Below are positions 22,644 through 31,675 of a stretch of DNA of 35,185 nt, piece by piece. Position numbers and translations under genes: made by a program. Position 1 is the first letter of the stretch; each line of letters opens with the position of its first letter. The notes below the pieces were generated by a model. The model did not search any database, was not told where the DNA came from, and was given only the letters and a program-made list of their open reading frames with translations. The stretch is from XYD2-FULL-39-9 sp964363685 (GTDB lineage: Bacteria > Patescibacteriota > Patescibacteriia > Magasanikbacterales > GWA2-37-8), in the NCBI GenBank assembly GCA_964363685.1, contig CAYIJG010000003.1:1-35185 (forward strand). Direction: 5' to 3'.

Positions 22644-24623
22644 CTAATCAAGAACGAACCTATCAAGCAAATTCTTGATATCATCATATCTAAAAGATTT
22701 CCTACCTTCATTTACTAAATCAAAGTCTGCTCCCGGTGTAGAAATATCGTTTTTTTCCATTACCACCACATCAACCAAGACCTCACCGTCTCTTACTTCA
22801 AAAATTGCGGGTAGTCTGGATAATTTTTCACTAACCTCCTGCTGTTTCCCTTGTTTCAACGAATTAGTTAGTTTTCTGGCAATAGCCTCTATATTTTTGA
22901 TTATATCTGTACCTGCTTCTGCTTTCTTGATAGCGCGCAAATGGGCTTCTGTTTTTTGACGATTATCACTGCCTTCCATTACATGCTTTTCACTTTCAGA
23001 AATCCTTGTTTCAATCACACGAGAATTCGTAGCTCTTTTTAAAGCAAGCAACAGATTTTGCACCTGTTCAGATTTGATTTTACCCACACCATCCCCAATT
23101 TCAAAAGCCAGGGTAAGCTCATCACCACCAACATGAGCAGTAAATAAATTATCCTTCCCTTGCAATCCAAACTCTCCGCAAACCGACTGTACGCTCTTCC
23201 AAAAAGCTCTTAATTTTCTTGTGGTTTCATCTCCCGCAGACAAAGAAGCCTCTTTAAAGCTATTAAATTTTTTGTCAGCGCCCTCTATTCCCGCAATATT
23301 TTGCAGAACTGTTTCATATTCCAACAACAAATCTACACCAAGATCTTTTACATCCATACTTATATAAACGGCATTTTTCATCCCAATCGCTCGCCTATCA
23401 AATTCCATTTTAGAAGTAAAATTTTTAGCTCGTTCATCTGAGTATAGCTCTTGTGCCAAACTTGCTCTTTCTGAATCTTCCAACTCACTACCATTTCTCA
23501 TCTTATCGCCAAGTATTTTTGATTTTATAGCTCTTTGCTCAACCTCATCAATCTCTTCTTTTACAAAAGGCTTTATAACATCTAAAATATTCAATTTCTT
23601 AATGTAGACTATTATCTTATCCAAAAGAGGCTGCTGACTTGAATCAACTTTAATTTTTCCTTTGCGGACATCTCTCAGTAAATCTCTATTTAAAATATAT
23701 GTCTGCTTGGCACCCTCTTTTGGAGTAGGTAAAAAAATATTCCAACTATTTCCACTTTTATCAACCAAAGTATTGCCATCTTTAATCATCTCTTCCCTTA
23801 AGCTATTTATTGACTTAACATCCTCTAGAACTTGATCTTGATTAAATTCAGAACCATACTTTCCTTCTCCCGTGGTTCTTCTAGACAAAAGTCCCGCCTG
23901 CAAAGAACTGCCTAAAGCTAACATTTTTTCTTCAGCTGAATTTCCATTCACGGTGGCTATGCCATAATTAACTCTAAAGCCCCCCTTGCCATGATTTTCA
24001 GGAAGTTCACCATTTAAAGCAGTGCGGAAATTTTTTAATTTTTCTAAATTACCCCCCACCACTTTACCATTAATCAGACCGTCGACCATAGTTAGGATAA
24101 AATCCTTCATCTGCCGATCAACATCTTGCATTACAGTATCTATGTCTTCAAGATTTATCGCGGAATCTTTTGGAATTCTATAAATTTCTGTTTTATAGTC
24201 AGACTGTAAAAGTTCAATTTTTTGTTCATCTTCCTTGCCTTCGTTAATTTGCGCAATCTTGATGCGCAACACGTCTCTTCTTTTGTGAATTATTTCGTTG
24301 GTCTTGGTTGGACCAAAAATCTCATCATTTAGATACTTAATAGCTAAAAAATTTGCGCCCGGACTAATAAAACTCACAACCCTATCCCCTTTTTCCAATT
24401 TTGTAAAAACTTTACCCCACTGTCTTCTTTCAGACATACCAGCCAACTTAGCCTTTTCCTTATTATCTATTTCATTATTTTCCACAAAATTATCAAGGGC
24501 CATAACAACTCCTATCTCACGATAAGATCTCTCAACAATATCATCATCAAAATTCTCTTCTTCCAAATCCGGTTTTTTATGATCTATACCGAGAATTGTA
24601 GGGTCACGAAATCTTTCACTCAT
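22644..24623 (-). CDS. Large cytosolic protein with divergent GGDEF-like domain
   Basis: A 659-residue soluble, charged protein without signal peptide. Most of it has no recognised family. Around residues 410-520 it has features of a GGDEF nucleotidyl-cyclase fold: an acidic strand end NAVYISMDVKDLGVDLLLEY (first metal Asp region), a helix ending RAFWKSVQSVCGEF, and the hairpin LFTAHVGGDELTLAFEIGDG, close to (R)xGGDEF. It is preceded by about 400 helical residues. It may be an inactive or specialised cyclase. It is the last gene of the AAA/M50 operon, 7 nt after the glycosyltransferase gene. Confidence 0.6.
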   Translation of the reverse strand: MSERFRDPTILGIDHKKPDLEEENFDDDIVERSYREIGVVMALDNFVENNEIDNKEKAKLAGMSERRQWGKVFTKLEKGDRVVSFISPGANFLAIKYLNDEIFGPTKTNEIIHKRRDVLRIKIAQINEGKEDEQKIELLQSDYKTEIYRIPKDSAINLEDIDTVMQDVDRQMKDFILTMVDGLINGKVVGGNLEKLKNFRTALNGELPENHGKGGFRVNYGIATVNGNSAEEKMLALGSSLQAGLLSRRTTGEGKYGSEFNQDQVLEDVKSINSLREEMIKDGNTLVDKSGNSWNIFLPTPKEGAKQTYILNRDLLRDVRKGKIKVDSSQQPLLDKIIVYIKKLNILDVIKPFVKEEIDEVEQRAIKSKILGDKMRNGSELEDSERASLAQELYSDERAKNFTSKMEFDRRAIGMKNAVYISMDVKDLGVDLLLEYETVLQNIAGIEGADKKFNSFKEASLSAGDETTRKLRAFWKSVQSVCGEFGLQGKDNLFTAHVGGDELTLAFEIGDGVGKIKSEQVQNLLLALKRATNSRVIETRISESEKHVMEGSDNRQKTEAHLRAIKKAEAGTDIIKNIEAIARKLTNSLKQGKQQEVSEKLSRLPAIFEVRDGEVLVDVVVMEKNDISTPGADFDLVNEGRKSFRYDDIKNLLDRFVLD

Positions 24624-24630
24624 ATTATTT

Positions 24631-25962
24631 TTACATCAATTGGTAATTCTTAGCCGGTTCTTTGACGCCTTTAAATACCACATCCATAATATTTTTTACC
24701 CCAAACTGACGACCGTCAAGAAAACCGCCCATCGCTGCTTCCGCCAACCAACCGCTATCTACCCAATCAAACAGCCACTCATGGACATACTTGGGATTGT
24801 TTTGAGAGATGCCAGCACCGACAGTCTTGAGCCAGGTGCGGTTGTAGACCTCCTGCGCGCCCACAGACGGCGCCATAATGAGCGGGATGCCCAATCCACT
24901 ATAAAATACCAATTCACTCGGCTTGGTCCATAAGACGTCGGTAGTTTTGAGCAACTCGTTAAACTTGGTAAAATAATCTTCTTTGTCTAGTTCAAACAAA
25001 ATATTAATGCTTTTACCTAACAACTTCTTCAGACCAAGCTTGTCAATTTGCTCCTGAAAATACAAATAAACATCATTGCGCGTACCGGCCACAAGATTCA
25101 AAATCATTTCTTCCTTCAGCAATTTTTTCTTCAAGCTAGACAAAATATCTTTGGCCATAACCTTTTGAGCGCCAGCTCCACCGACAGCAAAGGTAAGAGT
25201 CAGAGGATGATGAACATGCGGGGCGCCTTCTTCATCAACACTTTTTAAAAATTTAGCCATTGTCTCAGCGTATTTTTGCCTATATCTTCTTTGCGGATCA
25301 AGACTGTGAATTCTAGATATTAAGTCCAATTTTAAAGTACCCAAGTCAGCTCCGCCCAAATTTTCTTCAGGCAATGGAAAGCCAGTTAAAAATATATTTT
25401 CATCTTTTACTCCATAAAGCTTAAGCCTGTCTACCACCCGTCGACAGGGCGCCAAGTATTTGATACGACTAGTGGATGGATGAAGCGCTACCCACGCGCG
25501 ACTAATATCAGTATCGCAGATTACCAAATAAATTTCATTTTTGAATTTATGCTCCTCAGCCATAAAAGCCACCGAAAAAAAGGTGGTGATAAGTGGAATA
25601 TCTTGAGAGTTTAAAAAATTAACCAGGTCTTTACCCCAATCTTTTTTGATTAGGCTATGCATTCCCCGCAGTTGCAGACTAGGGCGAGATAAATCTCGGC
25701 GCGGATAAAAGGCTTTGATACTTTGAAATTTGTCATATAGATTAAAAAGGGTTGTGCCAATTAGAGGAATATTTATCAGACGAGAAACAAAAGTATAAAA
25801 AACTTCGGAATTATGCCAAACATGATAATCTTGAGGCGGGATACCTTGATAGTTGTTGGCAATAATAACTTTGCCGGTTGGCGATAAATGACGCAAAGGA
25901 TAGGCGGCGCGCTGATGGCCATAGCCCATATCTACGGCGACTATCCAGGCCTTATTGTCCAT
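24631..25962 (-). CDS. GT-B glycosyltransferase-like protein (MurG/MGDG synthase related)
   Basis: A 443-residue protein. The N-terminus VDMGYGHQRAAYPLRHL resembles the G-x-G-H-x-x-A motif of GT28 enzymes that bind lipid acceptors. A middle strand-loop LTLTFAVGGAGAQKVMAKDI resembles the nucleotide-binding Gly-rich loop, and TKPSELVFYSGLGIPLIMAPSVGAQE matches the C-terminal donor-site motif (K-P-(G/S)-x-(L)...G-x-P). It probably transfers a sugar to a membrane lipid or cell-wall precursor. It lies 31 nt after the FkbM gene and 7 nt before the GGDEF-like gene. Confidence 0.72.
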   Translation of the reverse strand: MDNKAWIVAVDMGYGHQRAAYPLRHLSPTGKVIIANNYQGIPPQDYHVWHNSEVFYTFVSRLINIPLIGTTLFNLYDKFQSIKAFYPRRDLSRPSLQLRGMHSLIKKDWGKDLVNFLNSQDIPLITTFFSVAFMAEEHKFKNEIYLVICDTDISRAWVALHPSTSRIKYLAPCRRVVDRLKLYGVKDENIFLTGFPLPEENLGGADLGTLKLDLISRIHSLDPQRRYRQKYAETMAKFLKSVDEEGAPHVHHPLTLTFAVGGAGAQKVMAKDILSSLKKKLLKEEMILNLVAGTRNDVYLYFQEQIDKLGLKKLLGKSINILFELDKEDYFTKFNELLKTTDVLWTKPSELVFYSGLGIPLIMAPSVGAQEVYNRTWLKTVGAGISQNNPKYVHEWLFDWVDSGWLAEAAMGGFLDGRQFGVKNIMDVVFKGVKEPAKNYQLM

Positions 25963-25993
25963 AAATTCTAAAACCTAAATTATAAATACTAAA

Positions 25994-26704
25994 CTAAGCG
26001 AACCGTTTGTTATGAGCAAAGATAAAGCCCATAGTTTTATCAAACTTTGAAGGAAAAACTTGGACCGCAAAACCACTTGTCCTTAATTTTTCCTCAATAT
26101 CTCGGCTCTTTTCCCTACCCATATGGTACTCCAAAATCACATAATTAACCACGGATAAATCTTTCTCCGACATCCCCTCAAATACCTCATACTCCCCTCC
26201 TTCAATATCAAACTTGATCAAAGATATTTTTTTGATTTTATTTTGTTTGCAAAAATCGGCAAACGACATTGATTGTACTTCTATGGTTTTACTGTCATTT
26301 CGAGCGGAGTGAAGCGGAGTCGAGAAATCCCTTACACTATGGTTAAGGGATCCCTCCATTTCAGTCGGGATGACACTGAACTCAAGTTCTGCCAAAGTAT
26401 GATTATGACTATCTTCAGCCACCACAAGCTGTCTAGCGCCACTCTCTCGAGCCAAAGCTCCGGCTACCACTTCTACCCTTGAAATTTTATTTATCTTCAA
26501 ATGTTTTTTGAGCGCTTCTAAATTATTTGGTTCAGGTTCTATCGCAAAAATTTTTACTTTCTCGTTTAACGCTCGAGAATACATACTAAAAAATCCGGCA
26601 TGAGCGCCCACGTCAATTATAGGATGCTTGGCATTTTTGATAACTTCGTCAGCCACGCGATATTCTTTAAACTTAAAAATTTCATTAAAAACACTCTCAT
26701 CCAC
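25994..26704 (-). CDS. FkbM-family methyltransferase with in-frame palindromic insertion
   Basis: SAM-dependent methyltransferase of the FkbM type. HPIIDVGAHAGFFSMYSRAL is the SAM-binding motif I and FAIEPEPNNLEALKKHL motif II; the late motif is LIKFDIEGGEYEVFEGM. Residues of about 110-137 are coded by a palindromic repeat (26293-26375) inserted between the usual elements, giving a Ser/Arg-rich insert in an otherwise normal family sequence. The only canonical start here is GTG 26704, but the frame is open upstream with protein-like sequence (QNWQVNLRDEV), so a non-standard ATT start near 26764 is possible. Confidence 0.83.
   Translation of the reverse strand: MDESVFNEIFKFKEYRVADEVIKNAKHPIIDVGAHAGFFSMYSRALNEKVKIFAIEPEPNNLEALKKHLKINKISRVEVVAGALARESGARQLVVAEDSHNHTLAELEFSVIPTEMEGSLNHSVRDFSTPLHSARNDSKTIEVQSMSFADFCKQNKIKKISLIKFDIEGGEYEVFEGMSEKDLSVVNYVILEYHMGREKSRDIEEKLRTSGFAVQVFPSKFDKTMGFIFAHNKRFA
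26293..26375. repeat. REP-like palindromic element inside the FkbM gene
   Basis: Ends TGTCAT (26293-26298) and ATGACA (26370-26375), with inner arms CCCTTA and TAAGGG. Same family as the elements at 33818-33925 and 32412-32450 (TGTCATxCxGAGxGAAGCG type). Confidence 0.8.
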
Positions 26705-26781
26705 TTCGTCTCGGAGATTAACTTGCCAATTTTGATTGTTGAATTTTAGAGGGGTTAAACTAATACTATTAATTAGATAAT

Positions 26782-27417
26782 TTAAATGAATTTATAAAAC
26801 CAAAATACCGCGCTAAATAACTTATTCATTAATACCCCATTAAACACAAAATTGTCAACTATCAAAATGCCTATAAAAATATATTGACCATTCTTCATTA
26901 AAAAATTGGCTATCTTGAGAGAATTAAATTTTTGCAATAAATCAAGGACTAGTTTTGAACCATCAAATGGCGGTAAAGGAATAAGGTTCGTCACCAAAAA
27001 TAAAGCATTTATCAATATAAATGATTGTAAAAATAAACTAACGTTTAAAGCCAGTGGCAATCCTGTCCAAGCTACTACAAATTTACCGGCAAAAATAACT
27101 ACAACTAAAATAATAAGATTTGCCAACGGACCTGCCAAAGCCACCAGAGTAGAACCAAAACCAGGATAACGAAGACTAGTCGGGTCAAATTTTACCGGCT
27201 TGGCCCAACCAACACCAAACAATAACAACAAAAGCAATCCTAGTGGATCGATATGAGAAAAAGGCAATAAAGACAGTCGGCCATCGTTTTTTGGTCTCTG
27301 GTCCCCCAAAATATAAGCTGCCAAAGCGTGGCCAAACTCATGAACTGTCAGACTAACTAAAGAGGCTACTAACCAAAATATTGCTCCCCATGGAGAAATT
27401 AAAAAAAATGAAGGCAT
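26782..27417 (-). CDS. Site-2 protease family metalloprotease (M50)
   Basis: A 211-residue membrane protease. Zinc ligands are in HEFGH (residues 26-30) within the first hydrophobic segment, and the third ligand Asp is in NLIPLPPFDGSKL (about residue 170). There are about five membrane helices and no PDZ domain, as in the compact Rip-like group. Such enzymes cut substrate helices within the membrane. It begins 11 nt after the stop of the AAA ATPase gene, so the two may cooperate (inference). Confidence 0.93.
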   Translation of the reverse strand: MPSFFLISPWGAIFWLVASLVSLTVHEFGHALAAYILGDQRPKNDGRLSLLPFSHIDPLGLLLLLLFGVGWAKPVKFDPTSLRYPGFGSTLVALAGPLANLIILVVVIFAGKFVVAWTGLPLALNVSLFLQSFILINALFLVTNLIPLPPFDGSKLVLDLLQKFNSLKIANFLMKNGQYIFIGILIVDNFVFNGVLMNKLFSAVFWFYKFI

Positions 27418-27428
27418 AAGCTATTTTC

Positions 27429-28586
27429 TTAGATTAACTCTCCTACTGGCAGGCTTGTCCAGTCAGAAACAATTTGTTTGATATCGTTTTCTGTGACAAC
27501 TGGCGACCCTTCGGCATTTTCAATTTTTATATCATCTAGAGCTTTAATTAGATGCTCTATCTTATGACGAACTTCGGCCACTTCAGAATCATCTTTCATC
27601 TCTGACTCAAGTTTTTTAAAATGATTCAGCTCCGCTTCTAACTCTTGCTTATGCTCTAAAATCTCAGCTTTAAAAATCTGTTTATTACCGCCAGCGGCAT
27701 GCAACAATCCTGCCACATGCAAATGTTCGTGGCTTGCTTCTATTCCCGCCTTAGCGCCTGCCTCATCAATCAAATCGATGGCTTTATCAGGTAAATAGCG
27801 CCCTTTGATATATTTTGATAGATGAACGGCCGCTTGCAAGGCTTCATCAGAAAATTTAACCTGATGATGATCTTCGTAGACTTTTTTTATGCCACGGATT
27901 ATTTCTAGCGCATCTGCATCTTTTGGTTCATTGACTATAATTGGCTGAAACCGACGATCGAGAGCATCGTCCGGCCGAATAAACTCTTCATACTCCCTGG
28001 AAGTGGTCGCGCCGATAGTTTGCAAATCACCCCGAGCCAAAGCCGGTTTCAAGATATCAGAAACATTTAACGCGCCTTCTGAACCCTTGGCCTGCACAAT
28101 CATGTGCACCTCATCAATAAACAAAATAATTTGGCGCTTAGCCTTAAGAATTTCTGAAAGTAATTTCTTTACCCGCTCTTCAAATTCACCCCGATATTTA
28201 GTACCAGAAATCATCCCTCCCAAATCGAGAGCCAAGACACGTTTATTTTGCAAATTTTTGGGAACATCTCCAGAAGCAATCCGCAAGACCAACCCTTCCA
28301 CAACCGCAGTTTTACCCACACCGGGAGCGCCAAGAAGAATAGGATTATTTTTTGTTTTTCGCGAAAGAATATGAATCATTCTTTCTGTTTCTTCTTCTCT
28401 GCCAAAAACTAATTCAAGCTTGCCCATCTTTGCTTCAGCGGTTAAATCTTTGGTGTAGGCTGGTAAAAAATTCACTCCATTTCCAAATTTAGGATATTTA
28501 CGCCACAACAAATACAAACCAACAAGTACAATAAATACGACAAGAGTCCAGGGATTTGTAACGAGGCTTTGTATAAATGGAGGCAT
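27429..28586 (-). CDS. Membrane-anchored single-ring Clp-type AAA+ ATPase
   Basis: A 385-residue protein with an N-terminal membrane helix (about residues 12-28) and one ClpA/ClpB/ClpC first nucleotide-binding domain: Walker A GAPGVGKT (86-93), pore loop GTKYRGEFEER, Walker B ILFIDEVH (Asp158, Glu159), sensor IGATT and Arg fingers in ALDRRF (211-212), then the LPDKAIDLIDEAGA sensor-2 region. It keeps a short coiled coil (about 305-345) but stops at DWTSLPVGELI, exactly where the second ring would begin. The usual N-domain is replaced by the membrane anchor. It heads the operon with the M50 protease. Confidence 0.88.
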   Translation of the reverse strand: MPPFIQSLVTNPWTLVVFIVLVGLYLLWRKYPKFGNGVNFLPAYTKDLTAEAKMGKLELVFGREEETERMIHILSRKTKNNPILLGAPGVGKTAVVEGLVLRIASGDVPKNLQNKRVLALDLGGMISGTKYRGEFEERVKKLLSEILKAKRQIILFIDEVHMIVQAKGSEGALNVSDILKPALARGDLQTIGATTSREYEEFIRPDDALDRRFQPIIVNEPKDADALEIIRGIKKVYEDHHQVKFSDEALQAAVHLSKYIKGRYLPDKAIDLIDEAGAKAGIEASHEHLHVAGLLHAAGGNKQIFKAEILEHKQELEAELNHFKKLESEMKDDSEVAEVRHKIEHLIKALDDIKIENAEGSPVVTENDIKQIVSDWTSLPVGELI

Positions 28587-28636
28587 GCTAATTTTTTAAC
28601 TTATTTAAGAGTATGTAACGGGAACAGTACTAATAT

Positions 28637-29083
28637 TTACATGCCAGCGACACAATAAATACTTTCTGGAGAAACATGTCTGACACCATTAACACAAGTT
28701 CCTGTTTTTATCCAAGTCCTGGTTTGTCTCCCTGAGTTTGGACAAACTCTTGGGGTGACTGCGCTTGTCCAATCAGCTTCGGTACAGACAGGTGTGGTAG
28801 AGAGAGTTGAGCTAGTGCTGGTCGATGGAGTAGGTTGAGGACCGCTTACCCCAACAGTAGAACTAGAAGGTGGTGGTGTTGTGACAGGACCAGACGCCCC
28901 GACGGTAGAAGTATTACCAGTAGGCGTGGTTGTTGAAGAGGATGGAACAAGCTTACTATTTATAAGTCCCTTTTTTTGAAGCACAACTAGTCCTGCAACT
29001 ATACTTCCTAAAGCTAAAAATCCGACGATTACTTTGGTGCTTGTTTTTATACTTGTTTTGGTGGTTGTGCCTAGGTTATTCAT
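28637..29083 (-). CDS. Surface protein, short form, with Thr/Ser/Pro linker
   Basis: A 148-residue exported or membrane-anchored protein. The N-terminal helix (about residues 18-36, VIVGFLALGSIVAGLVVL) is almost the same as in the next upstream gene. A Ser/Thr/Pro/Gly-rich linker with tandem (S)STVG(A/V)SGP units spans about 48-97. A C-terminal Cys module (about 98-148: CTEADWTSAVTPRVCPNSG, then QTRTW and CVNG) ends the protein. The helix has no cleavage motif seen and could anchor it with the linker and module outside. Confidence 0.72.
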   Translation of the reverse strand: MNNLGTTTKTSIKTSTKVIVGFLALGSIVAGLVVLQKKGLINSKLVPSSSTTTPTGNTSTVGASGPVTTPPPSSSTVGVSGPQPTPSTSTSSTLSTTPVCTEADWTSAVTPRVCPNSGRQTRTWIKTGTCVNGVRHVSPESIYCVAGM

Positions 29084-29118
29084 ATTTTAAATATGATATT
29101 AATAAAATAACTTGACTA

Positions 29119-30990
29119 CTATAAAGAATAATTCAAAACTCCACCATCAACTACATATGAATCTGATGCTGAGAACGGACCCATTTCACTCCCAAAAATA
29201 GGGGTATAAAAATACTCCAAATCTCCAGTTCTCCAAGCAACAGCGCCCCAACCAATTGAACCAGAAATAAAAGGACGGAGACTTATATTTACTGGGAATT
29301 GACCAGGTTGAATCATATCGACTGTACTAGCTGTAACAATAAGTGTTCTAGAAGCTCCTGGAGAAATAGCAAAGTAATCCAACAAAGCATTAATGTCGTT
29401 ACTTGCATTGAAAGTAATAGTAGTCGTAGGTACGGTACTTGAGGTAATTACAGCATTTGATTGAGCTAGGTAGGTACCCAAAGCCCCATTCCCATTATCT
29501 TCGTATAGTCTGAAGTCGTTAATTAATCCTAAACCGAGACCAGACTTTATTACAGAAACTTTAACAGAAGAAAATCTTAAATCACGAGTGCCGGCATTTG
29601 TAACAGTAAATTTAAATATTTTAGCCCTAGAATCTAAAGACAAAGTATTACCAAGAGACGCGCTAGATATTACAGGGAAAGCATCATGAAAAACATTTGG
29701 TCTTGATCTGGCAAATCTGGATTCTAAAGGACCAGTAGCGCTATCTAAATTATAATTTATATTTTGACGACCTAAAGATACACCAAAAGGATCAAACGCC
29801 TCTATATCACTACTCTGGTCGCTGGCTATCACAAAAGCTGTAGGCACATTGTTGACCATTGTGCCAGAAGGATTTATATTACCTTTTAAGGTATAAACCT
29901 TATCGCCATTGGCTGGGATACTTGAGACAAAACCACTAAACACAACGATGCCTTGAACATAATTACCTGTAGCTAATAAATTAGTCCCATCATATAAAGA
30001 TAATGTCCCAAACGTGCCAAGAGTGGAAAGCAAAGCGCCTCCGTTTGGATTTACAGTCTGAAGAGTTAATTTCATTAAATTTACTCTACTATCCAAACCA
30101 CTAGCACGGGCACCAATCCTCCATTTACCTAACTGTACACCGACTGAATCAGGTCCATAAATTCTAGAATCCGAAACGACGTCAATGTTGTTAATATTAA
30201 GACTGGCGGTCGTTGTGACAGTTGTTGTTGTTGGTGTTGGGGTAGAGGTTGGAGTGGGGGTCGAAGAGCAGGGATGCGAACCACAACCACTTGTGGCACA
30301 ACGGGTAGATTTCCATTGGCCCTGTGAATTATAGAGCGCCATCTGCCATTGTGCGCTGTTTGAATTTGTAGCGCAGTATACGGTCATTAGCGAATTATTA
30401 ACACTGTTTGTACATATTAACGCTAACTCCTCAAAAGTGGACGCTTCTGGATGATTTTGTTTGGCATAGCCAGCGGCAGAATTGGCACTAAAATAACCTG
30501 GTAAATTGGTGTATTCGTTACGCACGATACAAGCACCGATATCTTGAGTCAACGGAGTTGGGGTGGTGGTTGGAGTTGGCGGAGTGGTGGTTGGGGCTGT
30601 AAGAGGAACACATCTGCCATCAAGACACTTTGTAGTTACTGCTGGACAGAGAGAATTAACTGAAGCTATAGAAGTTTTTGTACCACAATAATATTCTTTT
30701 ACTTCTTCTTTGCTTAAACAAACATCTGCGTTTGAAGTAACTGGAACGCCATTTTGATCTTGGAGACTGGTAACACCCGCTATATCTATTCTTATTCCCC
30801 CGTCGGAATCATTACAGGCAAGATTACTTGGGGTGGTAGTTGGAGGAGGAAAAATGGTTGGGGCAAAAAGCTTCGACTTGTTTTTAAATAAAACTACGCC
30901 TGCCACTATACTTCCTAAAGCTAAAAATCCGACGATTACTTTGGTACTTGTTTTTACACCTGTTTTAGTGGCTGTGCCAAAATTATCCAT
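29119..30990 (-). CDS. Large surface protein with DGG/Cys module and beta-rich repeats
   Basis: A 623-residue protein with the same N-terminal anchor as its downstream neighbour (VIVGFLALGSIVAGVVLF). A Cys module from CNDSDGG to CLDGRCV (about residues 58-130) is shared with the lipoprotein at 11601-12602. A Thr/Pro linker, a second Cys segment (about 155-245) and a further Thr-rich linker follow. Residues 260-623 form beta-sandwich-like repeats (e.g. RAKIFKFTVTNAGTRDLRFS), like those seen in bacterial and archaeal surface proteins. No enzyme motif. Likely an S-layer or adhesin-type protein. Confidence 0.72.
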   Translation of the reverse strand: MDNFGTATKTGVKTSTKVIVGFLALGSIVAGVVLFKNKSKLFAPTIFPPPTTTPSNLACNDSDGGIRIDIAGVTSLQDQNGVPVTSNADVCLSKEEVKEYYCGTKTSIASVNSLCPAVTTKCLDGRCVPLTAPTTTPPTPTTTPTPLTQDIGACIVRNEYTNLPGYFSANSAAGYAKQNHPEASTFEELALICTNSVNNSLMTVYCATNSNSAQWQMALYNSQGQWKSTRCATSGCGSHPCSSTPTPTSTPTPTTTTVTTTASLNINNIDVVSDSRIYGPDSVGVQLGKWRIGARASGLDSRVNLMKLTLQTVNPNGGALLSTLGTFGTLSLYDGTNLLATGNYVQGIVVFSGFVSSIPANGDKVYTLKGNINPSGTMVNNVPTAFVIASDQSSDIEAFDPFGVSLGRQNINYNLDSATGPLESRFARSRPNVFHDAFPVISSASLGNTLSLDSRAKIFKFTVTNAGTRDLRFSSVKVSVIKSGLGLGLINDFRLYEDNGNGALGTYLAQSNAVITSSTVPTTTITFNASNDINALLDYFAISPGASRTLIVTASTVDMIQPGQFPVNISLRPFISGSIGWGAVAWRTGDLEYFYTPIFGSEMGPFSASDSYVVDGGVLNYSL

Positions 30991-31039
30991 ATTTTGAAAT
31001 ATGCTACTAAAAGCATAATTAATAAATAAAACTGGTATT

Positions 31040-31070
31040 ATTATACACCGCCTTGTTTAAAATAACCAAT
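31040..31070 (-). promoter_or_regulatory. Promoter of the large surface protein
   Basis: Minus-strand TTGGTT, 18-nt spacer, TATAAT (31040-31045). It begins directly after the terminator of GC-rich gene D. Confidence 0.5.
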
Positions 31071-31094
31071 ACTTATCCCCCTTCATTATTTTTA

Positions 31095-31162
31095 TAAAAA
31101 CAAAAAGTCGCCTGTCTACTAGTTTCTACGAATTTGTAAAAAATAATAGGCAATGGGCGACT
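31095..31162 (-). terminator. Terminator of GC-rich gene D
   Basis: Stem AGTCGCC (31106-31112) / GGCGACT (31156-31162) with a long AT-rich loop containing GTAGAAACTAGT on the minus strand, followed by TTTTTGTTTTTATAA. Loop and tail match the terminator of gene E. Confidence 0.82.
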
Positions 31163-31203
31163 CTCTGCGAACCCATTTTGTCCAGCAGGCGCGCTTTCTT
31201 TAA

Positions 31204-31467
31204 TCAAGCACGCGGAGAAGAAGGGCTGGCAGGCTCCAAGTTCGTGTAGAACAAACACTTGAACTTGACAGTTCCGCCAATTGCTTCTCCCAGCGTTGGA
31301 AACGACTCAGCCCCAGCAAAGAGGTTGGTGATATGCACCATCATCTCGGGTGAAATCTTCCCATCCCCATGAGAAGGAATAGCCTCACAACGTCGGCCCT
31401 TGCTGGGAGAGAAAGAAGCGTTTCGTCCCCTGCCACGAACCAAGACAAACAATTCAACCTCGCTCAT
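31204..31467 (-). CDS. GC-rich gene D, hypothetical protein
   Basis: An 87-residue soluble protein: MSEVELFVLVRGRGRN, a basic segment with CEAIPSHGDGKISPEM, then FPTLGEAIGGTVKFKCLF and a Pro/Ser-rich end. No family recognised. The ATG has the ribosome site AAGGTGG 9 nt upstream; an earlier in-frame ATG (31512) has none. It is weakly alignable to gene E: an (I/V)P(S/T) segment followed 25-26 residues later by TLGEA. GC is moderate and higher than the backbone. It is transcribed alone between a perfect consensus promoter and a terminator. Confidence 0.65.
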   Translation of the reverse strand: MSEVELFVLVRGRGRNASFSPSKGRRCEAIPSHGDGKISPEMMVHITNLFAGAESFPTLGEAIGGTVKFKCLFYTNLEPASPSSPRA

Positions 31468-31675
31468 AGCAGGAAACCACCTTCTGAGCTGGAGAAAAAA
31501 AGAAAGTTCCAAAATGGGAGGCCGAGTGGCCTTGGCAAGTCAGAAGACCTGCCGAACTTTCACATCCACATCAGTTTGCATGCTTGCTACCTAAAATATT
31601 TTAGATAAAAAATATGCAAACCAATTTGGAATAATTTTTTCTCAAAAGTGGGTTAAAAAAATAAAGAACTGCATA

